A stretch of 64,000 nt of DNA. Origin: DASUPK01 sp963736305. GTDB taxonomy: Bacteria > Actinomycetota > Thermoleophilia > Solirubrobacterales > 70-9. A program made the translations under genes and the position numbers. The stretch is taken from assembly GCA_963736305.1 (NCBI GenBank), contig CAVTOD010000011.1:47973-111972 (forward strand), given 5' to 3'. Shown here piece by piece: positions 41,689 through 49,797 of this stretch. The notes beneath the pieces were generated by a model. It did no database searches and had not been told where the DNA came from. It was given only the letters and a program-made list of their open reading frames with translations. Position 1 is the stretch's first letter; every line of letters starts with the position of its first letter.

Positions 41689-42582
41689 GTGTCAGGGGGA
41701 ACCGCAGTCGGGTTCGAGGGCACCAAGACCGTCACGGTCAATGGAGCCGCGCTTGCATACCGAGAGGTGGGCGACGGTGAGCCGGTCGTCTTCGTGCACG
41801 GCGATCTGAGCGACCTTCGCTGCTGGGATCCGATGGCCGGGCTCCTCAGCCCGCCATACCGCGCGATTGCGTACAGCCGCCGCTACGCGCGTCCGAACGA
41901 CGACATCCCGCCGGGCGTGGACAACCAGATGCTGCCGCATGTCGAAGACCTGACAGCCTTCCTCGGCGAGGTCAATGCGGCGCCGGCTCATCTGGTTGGG
42001 AACTCCTGGGGGGCGTTCATCTGCCTGCTGACCGCCATTCGACATCCGCACCTGGTTCGGAGTCTCGTGCTCGGGGAGCCACCCGCCATCACTCTGTTCG
42101 TGTCGATGCCGCCGCGCCCGCCTGAGCTCTTACGGCTTCTGGTGGGGAGGCCTCGCACCGCCCTGGCGATCGCCGGGTTCGGTGCGCGGGTGATCTCCCC
42201 GGCCGAGAAGGCCTTTCGCCGGGGCGACGACGAGGCGGGGAAGCTCGCTTTCGTCAAGGGCGTCGTGGGTGAGGAGCGCTGGCGGGAGCTCCCGGAGGCT
42301 CGCCGGCAGCAGGCGAACGAGAACCTGAGCGCGCTCAAGGCGTCGCTGCTCGGTGCCGGCTATCCGGAGTTGAGCGAGGAGGAGCTTCGCGGCGTGCGCT
42401 CGCCGGCGCTACTGGTGGCGGGCGAGCACACGCGGGCAATCTTCCTGCGGATTCTCGACCGGCTCCAGGAGCTGCTGCCGGACACCGAGCGCGCCACGAT
42501 CCCGGGCGCAACGCATACGCAGGAGGAGAACCCCGAGGCGTTCGGCGAGATCGTGCTCGACTTCCTCTCGCGGCATCGCTGA
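41689..42582 (+). CDS. alpha/beta hydrolase
   Basis: 297 residues. Oxyanion HGD, nucleophile elbow GNSWG (Ser about residue 106), acid region LLVAGEHT and catalytic His in GATHTQEENPE. A helical cap sits between. Start GTG 41689 follows TAGGTT by 7 bases; TTG 41680 is an alternative. Substrate unknown. Confidence 0.88.
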   Translation: MSGGTAVGFEGTKTVTVNGAALAYREVGDGEPVVFVHGDLSDLRCWDPMAGLLSPPYRAIAYSRRYARPNDDIPPGVDNQMLPHVEDLTAFLGEVNAAPAHLVGNSWGAFICLLTAIRHPHLVRSLVLGEPPAITLFVSMPPRPPELLRLLVGRPRTALAIAGFGARVISPAEKAFRRGDDEAGKLAFVKGVVGEERWRELPEARRQQANENLSALKASLLGAGYPELSEEELRGVRSPALLVAGEHTRAIFLRILDRLQELLPDTERATIPGATHTQEENPEAFGEIVLDFLSRHR

Positions 42583-42633
42583 GGAGTCGGCTGCCCCCGG
42601 AGCCGCCGAGCGCGGCCGGTTAGGCTGAAAGCG

Positions 42634-43554
42634 ATGGCCGCAGAGCTCCCCAAGTCCGTCCGCATCCGCGAGGTTGGGCCCCGCGACGGGTTCCAGAACG
42701 AGCCCGAGGTGATCCCGACCGAGGAGAAGCTGCGGCTGATCGGGATGCTCGCCGACGCCGGGCTGAAGCGGATCGAGGTCACCTCGTTCGTGCGGCCCGA
42801 TGTGATCCCGCAACTCGCGGACGGCGGCGAGCTGCTGACCCGGTTCGAGCCCCGCAAGGGCGTCGCCTACTCGGTGCTGATTCCGAACCGGAAGGGCCTC
42901 GACCGTGCGCTGCCGCTCCGCGACCGCTTCCAGGAGGCGAACTTCTTCCTCTCGGCTTCGGAGACGCACAACCGCAAGAACGTGAACCGCTCGATCGCTG
43001 AGTCGCTCGCGGACCTGGAGGGCACGATCTCCGCCGCCCGCGGGGCCGGCCTGCGCTGCGAGGGCGTGATCTCGACCAGCTTCGGCTGCCCCTACGAGGG
43101 CGGGGTGCCTCCCGACCGTGTCTTCGAGATCGCCGAGCAGCTGAAGGGCTTCGGCTGCGAGGAGATCGCGTTCGGCGACACGACCGGGATGGCGAACCCG
43201 CGGCAGGTGGGCGAGTTCTTTGCTGACGGCCGCGACCGCCTGGGCGGCGTCGAGCTGACCGCGCACTTCCACAACACTCGCGGCCAGGGGCTGGCAAACG
43301 TGCTCGCCGCGCTCGAGCAGGGCATCGACTCCTTCGAGAGCTCCTTCGGCGAGCTCGGCGGCTGCCCGGTGCCGCCCGGGTCGACCGGCAACATCTCGAC
43401 GGAGGATCTCGTCTCGATGCTGGAGGAGATGGGCGTCGGCACCGGGGTGGACCTGGCGAAGCTGATCGAGGCGTCCGCGGAGGCGCAGAAGGTCCTCGGC
43501 CGCCCGCTCGGCGCGCACCTGCTCACGGCGGGCCCGGTCGACTGGCACCGGTAG
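42634..43554 (+). CDS. mvaB: hydroxymethylglutaryl-CoA lyase
   Basis: 306-residue TIM-barrel enzyme splitting HMG-CoA to acetoacetate and acetyl-CoA, the last step of leucine breakdown. REVGPRDGFQNE near residue 12, EVTSFVRPDVIPQLAD, FGDTTGMANP, HFHNTRGQGLAN, and the active-site loop GGCPVPPGSTGN (usual GGCPYAPGASGN). With the acetoacetyl-CoA synthetase at 50 kb it would return acetoacetate to the CoA pool. TAGGCT lies 7 bases before the ATG. Confidence 0.92.
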   Translation: MAAELPKSVRIREVGPRDGFQNEPEVIPTEEKLRLIGMLADAGLKRIEVTSFVRPDVIPQLADGGELLTRFEPRKGVAYSVLIPNRKGLDRALPLRDRFQEANFFLSASETHNRKNVNRSIAESLADLEGTISAARGAGLRCEGVISTSFGCPYEGGVPPDRVFEIAEQLKGFGCEEIAFGDTTGMANPRQVGEFFADGRDRLGGVELTAHFHNTRGQGLANVLAALEQGIDSFESSFGELGGCPVPPGSTGNISTEDLVSMLEEMGVGTGVDLAKLIEASAEAQKVLGRPLGAHLLTAGPVDWHR

Positions 43555-43564
43555 GGTGCCTGGC

Positions 43565-43945
43565 ATGAAGAGCGACCGATTCCGCGCTGCGGCCGAGGCC
43601 AAGGACTTCTCCGCCATCGACGACCTCTTCACCGAGGACGTCAGCTTCCGCAGCCCGGTGGTCTTCAAGCAGTACGAGGGGCGCGACGCCGTCGCCATGC
43701 TGCTCGGCGCCGTAAGCCAGGTCTTCGAGGACTTCCGCTACACCGACCAGATCGAGACGGGGGATGCGGCGACCTTGTGCTTCAGCGCGCGAATCGGCGA
43801 CCGTGAGCTGGAAGGCATAGACCTCCTGCACTTCGACGACGAGGGCCGGATCAACGACATGGCCGTCTACGTCCGGCCGATGAGCGGCGTTCACGCCCTC
43901 GCCGAGGCGATGCAGAAGAAGCTCGAGGAAGCCTCCGCCGCCTAG
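43565..43945 (+). CDS. SnoaL/NTF2-like domain protein
   Basis: 126 residues with an NTF2-like cone fold: helix KSDRFRAAAEAKDFSAIDDLF, then FRSPVVFKQYEGRDAVAMLL, and strands to the end. Role unknown; such folds serve as small isomerases or binding proteins. It follows mvaB by 10 bp. The stop abuts that of the sulfatase (TAGCTA). Confidence 0.82.
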   Translation: MKSDRFRAAAEAKDFSAIDDLFTEDVSFRSPVVFKQYEGRDAVAMLLGAVSQVFEDFRYTDQIETGDAATLCFSARIGDRELEGIDLLHFDDEGRINDMAVYVRPMSGVHALAEAMQKKLEEASAA

Positions 43946-45448
43946 CTACTGGCAACTTGCGCCGTTGCAGGTCTTCAGCGCCAGCAGCCGCGCGTTGAGC
44001 TCATTGCGGATCCCTGTGTAGATCGTGGCGCCCGGTCCGTGGAGCAGGTTCCGCAGCTCGTACGGGTCGTCGTCCAGGTTGTAGAGCTCCTCGTCCCCGT
44101 TGCTCCACAGGTCGTACTTCCACGGGCCGCGCCGGATCCCGTAGGCGCCGATGTCGGGGCTCTCGAAGAGGATGTCGCGGTTGGCCCCCGTAGCCGGGTC
44201 CTTGGCCAGCGGGAGCAGCGGGATGCCGTCCATGACCCGCGCCGGCACGGCGCCGGTGAGGGCGGTGATGGTCGGCGCCAGGTCGGTGTTCGCCACCAGC
44301 TGGCCGCGCGTCGTGTTCTCGGGGAATCCCGGGCCGCGGATGATCAGCGGGACCCGCTCGCCCTCCTCGTAGAGGAAGTTCTTGAACTCGATCCGGTGGG
44401 CCCCCAGCTCGAGGCCGTTGTCGGAGGTGAAGATGAAGAACGTCTTCCGCTTGTCGCCGTACTTCCTGACGAGCCCGTAGATGCGCTTCACCTCGTCGTC
44501 CACCGAGAGCAGGCTCTCCAGCCGGCCCCGGTAGCGCCGGTCGATGTCGGCGAGCTGGGTGTCCGAGAGCCGGGGGGTGTCCCGGATCTGCTGGGGCTTG
44601 TCCGACACGTCGGGCTCGTCGAAGTTGGGCGGGTGCGGCGCCGTAATGTCTCCGAACACGCCCAGGTACTGGGGCGCCGGCTCGGGGTCGCGGGTTGACC
44701 AGAGGGGCGTTCCCGACTCGCCGTGAGGATTGTTCGGGTTGTAGTAGATGAAGAAGGGCTTCGGGCTGATCGTCCACTGCTTCAGCACCGCGTTCACCTT
44801 CGAGTCGAGGACGTAGTCGATGTAGTTGGCCGGCTTTCGCCCGTAGTGGCGGACCTTGCCGTTCTCGTTGAGCCTGAAGCCGTAGCGGTGCTGCTCGGTC
44901 CCGCCGGTGAGCGCGTACCACTGGGTCCATCCCTGGGGGATCTGGCGCGGGTCGACGACGCCGTAGCCGTTCAGGTACTTCCCCACCATGGCGGTGCGGT
45001 ACTTGGCGCGACGCAGCCAGACGGCGAGGGTGTTCGAGCTGTCGAGGTCGCCGAAGCGCTGGTCCGTGAGCACGTGGTGGTTGTGCGCGTACTGCCCGGT
45101 GAGGAAGGTCGCGCGGGAGGGGCAGCAGAGGGGATAGGACACGTAGCTGTTGTCGAAGGTGGTGCCGTGCGCGCCCAGCAGGCTGAGGGTGTTCCGCATC
45201 ACGGAGATGTCGGTGGCGTTCATGTCGTCGGTGTCGATGACGATCACGTTCGGCCGCTTTTGCTGCGCGTTCTTGCGGCGCAGCTGGGCGAGCTTTTGCC
45301 TGTGTCCTTCCCTGCCCGCCTGGCAGGCCTTGTCGCACTTCGCTCCGGCACGGGCCGTCGGCGCCCCGACTGTCACAGCCCAGGCGATGGCGACCGCGCA
45401 AAGCGCGGCAAGGGACAACCCTGCCCGTTGTGCTCTCCCGAAGCCCAT
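43946..45448 (-). CDS. secreted sulfatase (formylglycine type)
   Basis: 500 residues. Signal peptide (LSLAALCAVAIAWAVTVGA), then the alkaline-phosphatase fold: DTDDMN near 72-77 for calcium, active-site PLCCPSRATF with Cys108 as the formylglycine precursor in CxPSR, and FTSDNG for the second metal site. Closest in style to glucosamine-6-sulfatase/iduronate sulfatase groups. Needs a formylglycine-generating enzyme, not in this window. Divergent from the 3-hydroxyacyl-CoA dehydrogenase; CACCT-T-AGGTG dyad between them at 45468-45478. Confidence 0.9.
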   Translation of the reverse strand: MGFGRAQRAGLSLAALCAVAIAWAVTVGAPTARAGAKCDKACQAGREGHRQKLAQLRRKNAQQKRPNVIVIDTDDMNATDISVMRNTLSLLGAHGTTFDNSYVSYPLCCPSRATFLTGQYAHNHHVLTDQRFGDLDSSNTLAVWLRRAKYRTAMVGKYLNGYGVVDPRQIPQGWTQWYALTGGTEQHRYGFRLNENGKVRHYGRKPANYIDYVLDSKVNAVLKQWTISPKPFFIYYNPNNPHGESGTPLWSTRDPEPAPQYLGVFGDITAPHPPNFDEPDVSDKPQQIRDTPRLSDTQLADIDRRYRGRLESLLSVDDEVKRIYGLVRKYGDKRKTFFIFTSDNGLELGAHRIEFKNFLYEEGERVPLIIRGPGFPENTTRGQLVANTDLAPTITALTGAVPARVMDGIPLLPLAKDPATGANRDILFESPDIGAYGIRRGPWKYDLWSNGDEELYNLDDDPYELRNLLHGPGATIYTGIRNELNARLLALKTCNGASCQ

Positions 45449-45566
45449 TCGGATGTGAAACCCGCGACACCTTAGGTGGTTGCGGCCCCTATGCTCCCCG
45501 CCGCCAGTCACTCTTCACAACACGGGTCGCGCCGACGCGCGCCCTCACCAAAGGGAGCGAACACAT

Positions 45567-46451
45567 ATGGCGGTCAGCAAGGTCGGCGTCCTGGGCTGCG
45601 GGCTCATGGGACATGGGATCTCTCAGATCTGCGCCCAGCAGGGATGGGACGTCGTGGTGCGCGAGATCGATCAGGCGCCGCTCGACAAGGGCATGGCGAA
45701 GATCGAGAAGCAGCTCGCGCGCGCGGTCGAAAAGGGCAAGATGGAGCAGTCCGAGGCGGACGCGGTTCGAGGCCGCATCACGCCGACGCTCGACTACGCG
45801 GACCTCGCCGACTGCGACCTCGTGATCGAGGCGATCACAGAGGACCTCGACCGCAAGCTCGAGATGTGGCGCGAGGTGGACGAGCTCGTGAAGGACGATG
45901 CCTATCTCGCGACCAACACCTCGTCGCTGCCGGTCTCTACCCAGGCAGATGCGACCAAGCGGCCCGAGCGCATGATCGGGCTCCACTTCTTCAACCCGCC
46001 CCAGGTGATGCCGCTGCTCGAGGTCGTGCGAGCCGAGAAGTCGGCCGACGACGCCGTCGCCCTCGGCTTCGAGATCGGCGAGCAGCTCGGCAAGACGACC
46101 GTCGCCGCCGGCGACAACCGCGGGTTCATCGTCAACCGCCTCCTGGTCCCGTACATGCTCGACGCGATCCGCGCCCACGAGCAGGGCGTCGGCTCGATCC
46201 AGGACATCGACACGGGCATGATGGCCGGCGCGAGCCACCCGATGGGGCCGCTGACGCTGGCCGACTTCGTCGGGCTCGACACCCTCGTCGCGATCGCCGA
46301 CGTGATGGCCGACGACTACGGCGAGGATCGCTTCGCCGCCCCTGACACCCTCAAGAAGATGGTGGATGCAGGGGACTTCGGGCGCAAGTCGGGCAAGGGG
46401 TTCTACGATTACTCCGGCGACAAGCCCGTCCCGGTGGACGCCGGGGACTAG
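45567..46451 (+). CDS. hbd: 3-hydroxybutyryl-CoA dehydrogenase
   Basis: 294 residues. NAD loop VGVLGCGLMGHGISQICA, EAITEDLDRKLEM, catalytic HFFNPPQVMPLLEVV (His/Glu pair), GDNRGFIVNRLL and the C-terminal HPMGPLTLADFVGLD helical domain. Interconverts acetoacetyl-CoA and 3-hydroxybutyryl-CoA. AAAGGGAG lies 10 bases before the ATG. First gene of an operon with the DivIVA protein and carboxylase beta subunit. Confidence 0.93.
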   Translation: MAVSKVGVLGCGLMGHGISQICAQQGWDVVVREIDQAPLDKGMAKIEKQLARAVEKGKMEQSEADAVRGRITPTLDYADLADCDLVIEAITEDLDRKLEMWREVDELVKDDAYLATNTSSLPVSTQADATKRPERMIGLHFFNPPQVMPLLEVVRAEKSADDAVALGFEIGEQLGKTTVAAGDNRGFIVNRLLVPYMLDAIRAHEQGVGSIQDIDTGMMAGASHPMGPLTLADFVGLDTLVAIADVMADDYGEDRFAAPDTLKKMVDAGDFGRKSGKGFYDYSGDKPVPVDAGD

Positions 46452-46475
46452 GCCAGCTCAAGGAGGACAGGACAC

Positions 46476-47234
46476 ATGCCCGTCGACCAGACCAGTCTCG
46501 ACCGGATCCGCAACGCGACGTTCCCGTCATCTCGACGGGGGTACGACAAGCACGAGGTCGAGAAGTTTTTGGCGCGCCTTGCCGACTGGCTCGAGACCGG
46601 AGCGGGCGACGAGTCGCGGTCCGACACGGTCAAGCGCGAGCTGGAGCGCGTCGGGCAGCGGACCGGTGCGATCCTGGCCCAGGCCGAGGAGAGCGCCCAG
46701 CAGATTCGCGCGGAGGCCGAGGAGGAGGCCCGGGGTACGGTCAACACGGCCAACATGCAGGCTGAGGAGACGCGGTCCGAGGCCGAGAAGCACGTGAGCG
46801 AGTCGCGCACCTCCGCGGACGCCTACGCACAGCAGACTCGCCAGTCCGCCGAGGAGGAGGCTGCATCGACCCGGCAGCAGGCCGAGCAGGACGCGAGGGA
46901 GACCATCGCGACGGCCCAGGCTCAGGCGCGCCGGATCGTCGAGGAAGGAACCCAGCGTCGCGAGGACATCGAGGCAGTGATCGCCGATCTCGTCCGCCGG
47001 CGTAATGACGTCCTCGCCGACACGGAGGAGCTCACCGCCAAGCTGACGGGCGCCGTCTCCGAGCATCGCCCCGAGGCCGGTTCCGATCCATTCGACAAGC
47101 CCGAGGACCTCGACCCGCTGGCCCGGGAGGACACACGCGAAGTGGAGGACGAGTTCGAAGCCGAAGAAGTCGAGCCCGCCTCCGAGGAAACGCAGATCGT
47201 CGATGCCGAGTCTGAGCAGGAGGCTCGGACCTGA
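46476..47234 (+). CDS. DivIVA domain protein (Wag31-like)
   Basis: 252 residues. The N-terminal DivIVA motif ATFPSSRRGYDKHEVEKFLARLADWLE (about 14-40) binds curved membrane; then a long coiled coil rich in Ala/Glu/Gln (about 50-160); the C-terminal third is acidic and unstructured. AAGGAGG precedes the ATG. It sits between hbd and an acyl-CoA carboxylase gene with gaps of 24 and 16 bp, an unusual place for a polarity protein. Confidence 0.88.
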   Translation: MPVDQTSLDRIRNATFPSSRRGYDKHEVEKFLARLADWLETGAGDESRSDTVKRELERVGQRTGAILAQAEESAQQIRAEAEEEARGTVNTANMQAEETRSEAEKHVSESRTSADAYAQQTRQSAEEEAASTRQQAEQDARETIATAQAQARRIVEEGTQRREDIEAVIADLVRRRNDVLADTEELTAKLTGAVSEHRPEAGSDPFDKPEDLDPLAREDTREVEDEFEAEEVEPASEETQIVDAESEQEART

Positions 47235-47250
47235 GCCACCTGGGGCGGTC

Positions 47251-48771
47251 GTGAGCGACGTCAAGGCGGCTCTGGACGCCGCGCTGGAGGGCGGCCCGGA
47301 GCGACACCGCAAGAAGGTCGCCGAGCAGGAGAAGCTGCCCGTCCGCGAGCGGGTCACGAGGCTGCTGGACCCCGACTCGCTGTCCGAGGAGGGACTGCTT
47401 GCCAACTGGGAGCAGGAGGGGCTCGGCGCCGACGGAGTCGTCACCGGGATGGGAACGGTCGGAGGCCGTCCCGTCGCCCTGATGGCGAACGATCCCGCCG
47501 TGAAGGCCGGCTCCTGGGGGCCGAAGACCGTCGAGAAGATTCTCCGGATCCAGGAGCGCGCACTCGCGAACCAGGTGCCGATCGTCTACCTGGTCGATTC
47601 CGCAGGCGCTCGCATCACCGAGCAGGTGCGCATGTTCCCCGGCCGCCGTGGCGCCGGTCACATCTTCCACAACCAGGTCCGCCTCTCCGGGCAGGTTCCT
47701 CAGATCTGCCTGCTCTTCGGCCCGAGCGCGGCCGGCGGGGCCTACATCCCGGCCTTCTGCGACGTCGTGATCATGCGCGACGGCAACGCCTCGATGTACC
47801 TCGGCTCGCCGCGGATGGCAGAGATGGTCATCGGCGAGAAGGTCACGCTGGAGGAGATGGGTGGCGCCCGGATGCACACGTCGGTCTCGGGATGCGGCCA
47901 TTTCCTGGTCGACTCGGACGAGGACGCGGTCGACCTGGCCCGGAGCTACCTCTCATACATGCCGGCGAACTGGCGCGAGGAGCCGCCGGCCGCTCCGCCG
48001 GCAGACCCGGAGGAGACCAGGGCGATCTCCGAGATCGTCCCGAACAACGAAAAGGACCCGTTCGACATCAGGGACCTGATCCGGGCCGTCGCCGACGCCG
48101 ACTCGTTCCTCGAGGTGCATGCCCGCTGGGCGAAGGAGGTGGTCGTCGGCTACGCGCGGCTCGACGGGCGAGTGATCGGGATCGTGGCGAACCAGCCGAA
48201 GGTGAAGGGCGGCGTGCTCTTCGTCGACTCGGCCGACAAGGCGGCCCGATTCATCATGACCTGCAACGCGTTCAACGTGCCGCTGCTCTTCCTGGCCGAC
48301 GTGCCCGGATTCATGATCGGCAAGGACGTCGAGCGCCAGGGGATCATCCGGCACGGGGCGAAGATGATCAGCGCCGTCTCCGAGGCGACCGTTCCCAAGC
48401 TCTCGGTGATCGTGCGCAAGGCCTACGGGGCCGGGCTCTACGCGATGGCCGGGCCGGCCTTCGAGCCCGACGCATGCCTCGCGTTCCCGCAGGCGCAGAT
48501 CGCCGTCATGGGCCCCGAGGCGGCAATCAACGCTGTTTTCTTCAACCAGATCCAGGAGATCGAGGACCCGGAGGAGCGCGAGCGCTTCGTCAAGGCAAAG
48601 CGGGAGGAGTACTCCGAGGACATCGACATCCTCCACCTCGCCTCGGAGCTGGTGGTCGACGCCGTGATCGAGCCGGACGAACTGCGTTCCGAGCTAATCC
48701 GCCGCTACGCCCTGGCGGCGACCAAGGACCGCAGCTTCGCCACCCGGCGGAATCCCGTAACGCCGGCCTGA
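47251..48771 (+). CDS. pccB: acyl-CoA (propionyl-CoA) carboxylase beta subunit
   Basis: 506-residue carboxyltransferase. Family blocks: RERVTRLLDPDS, GARITEQVRMFPGRRGAGHIF, GPSAAGGAYIPAFCDVVIM, and in the second half DVPGFMIGKDVERQGIIRHGAK and GAGLYAMAGP. It moves CO2 from biotin to propionyl- or another acyl-CoA; the alpha (biotin) subunit is not in the window. The propionyl-CoA released by Mcl would be one substrate. GTG start. The 3' end overlaps the convergent desaturase by 78 bp. Confidence 0.9.
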   Translation: MSDVKAALDAALEGGPERHRKKVAEQEKLPVRERVTRLLDPDSLSEEGLLANWEQEGLGADGVVTGMGTVGGRPVALMANDPAVKAGSWGPKTVEKILRIQERALANQVPIVYLVDSAGARITEQVRMFPGRRGAGHIFHNQVRLSGQVPQICLLFGPSAAGGAYIPAFCDVVIMRDGNASMYLGSPRMAEMVIGEKVTLEEMGGARMHTSVSGCGHFLVDSDEDAVDLARSYLSYMPANWREEPPAAPPADPEETRAISEIVPNNEKDPFDIRDLIRAVADADSFLEVHARWAKEVVVGYARLDGRVIGIVANQPKVKGGVLFVDSADKAARFIMTCNAFNVPLLFLADVPGFMIGKDVERQGIIRHGAKMISAVSEATVPKLSVIVRKAYGAGLYAMAGPAFEPDACLAFPQAQIAVMGPEAAINAVFFNQIQEIEDPEERERFVKAKREEYSEDIDILHLASELVVDAVIEPDELRSELIRRYALAATKDRSFATRRNPVTPA

Positions 48772-49764
48772 GCGGGCCCCGCGGGGGAACCGCACAAGCT
48801 CCTCCGTCTCCGTGTCCCACAGCTTCAGCCGGAATGTCTCGATGCTGCTCCGGAGCGTGACGACAGGCGTGCGCCGGAACATCTGGTGGGACTCGTGCGC
48901 GGCCCGCAGGCGGTAGTTCGGGATCTTCGCGCTCAGGTGGTGGACGTGGTGGAAGTTGGCGTTGCCGACGGCCCAGGCGAGGGGGCGCGGCAGCTCGAGG
49001 TATGAGCTGCCCTGGAGCGCGGCGAGCTCGAACCTCCAGTCTCCGGGCGCCTCGTAGTAGGTGCCCTCGTACTGGTGCTGGATGTAGAGCATCCAGGCGG
49101 CGATCGCTCCGCCGGCGACCAGGGTCGTGCCCTGGATCAGCAGGAAGCACTGCCAGCCGGCAATCGCGCTCCAGCCGAGCACCCACGCGACGAGCGCGAC
49201 GTTCGTCGCCACGACGCTCGCCAGGATCCTCCGGTTCATGCCCCGCTGGGGGAACCGGCGCTCGAACAGGAACACGAGGCTCGGGCCCGCGAGCAGCATG
49301 AGGAGGGGATTGCGGTAGAGGCGATACCCCAGTCGACGCAGCCGGGTGGCGCTCTCGTACTCGGAGAGAGTCATCGTGTGGATCTCGCCGACACCGCGGT
49401 GATCGAGGTCGCCGGTGTGCGCATGGTGGAGGCTGTGCTGCCGCTGCCACCAGCGGTAGGGGGTGAAGAGCAGGAAGCCGAGGAGGTGGCCCCAGCCGGC
49501 GTTCGCCTGCCGCGAATCGAACAGCGAGTTGTGCGTGAGGTCGTGGAAGAGCGAGTACATGCGGATGAGGAAGACCGTCGCGGCCAGGCCGAGAGCGATG
49601 GTGACCGGGACGCTCGGCCCGATCAGGGCGGCGAGCGCCCAGATGGCCAGATATGGCAGAACCACGCTCGCGACCTGCGCGAGGCTGCGCCACCGGTCGA
49701 CCTCCAGGTACGGGGCCAGGTCCTGCTTCCAGCTCTGGCGCGGCGGGATGGAATCGGCGTTCAT
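48694..49764 (-). CDS. membrane fatty acid desaturase
   Basis: 356 residues with four membrane helices and three His boxes of the di-iron desaturase family: HDLTHNS, HSLHHAHTGD and HHVHH. Resembles acyl-lipid desaturases of actinobacteria; regiochemistry unknown. GGAGG lies right before the ATG/GTG pair at 49764/49767. The 3' end runs 78 bp into the carboxylase gene on the other strand. Confidence 0.9.
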   Translation of the reverse strand: MNADSIPPRQSWKQDLAPYLEVDRWRSLAQVASVVLPYLAIWALAALIGPSVPVTIALGLAATVFLIRMYSLFHDLTHNSLFDSRQANAGWGHLLGFLLFTPYRWWQRQHSLHHAHTGDLDHRGVGEIHTMTLSEYESATRLRRLGYRLYRNPLLMLLAGPSLVFLFERRFPQRGMNRRILASVVATNVALVAWVLGWSAIAGWQCFLLIQGTTLVAGGAIAAWMLYIQHQYEGTYYEAPGDWRFELAALQGSSYLELPRPLAWAVGNANFHHVHHLSAKIPNYRLRAAHESHQMFRRTPVVTLRSSIETFRLKLWDTETEELVRFPRGARSGRRYGIPPGGEAAVLGRRQGVAAD

Positions 49765-49797
49765 CACCTCCCACTACGCGCCACCGGTTAGAGCGGA

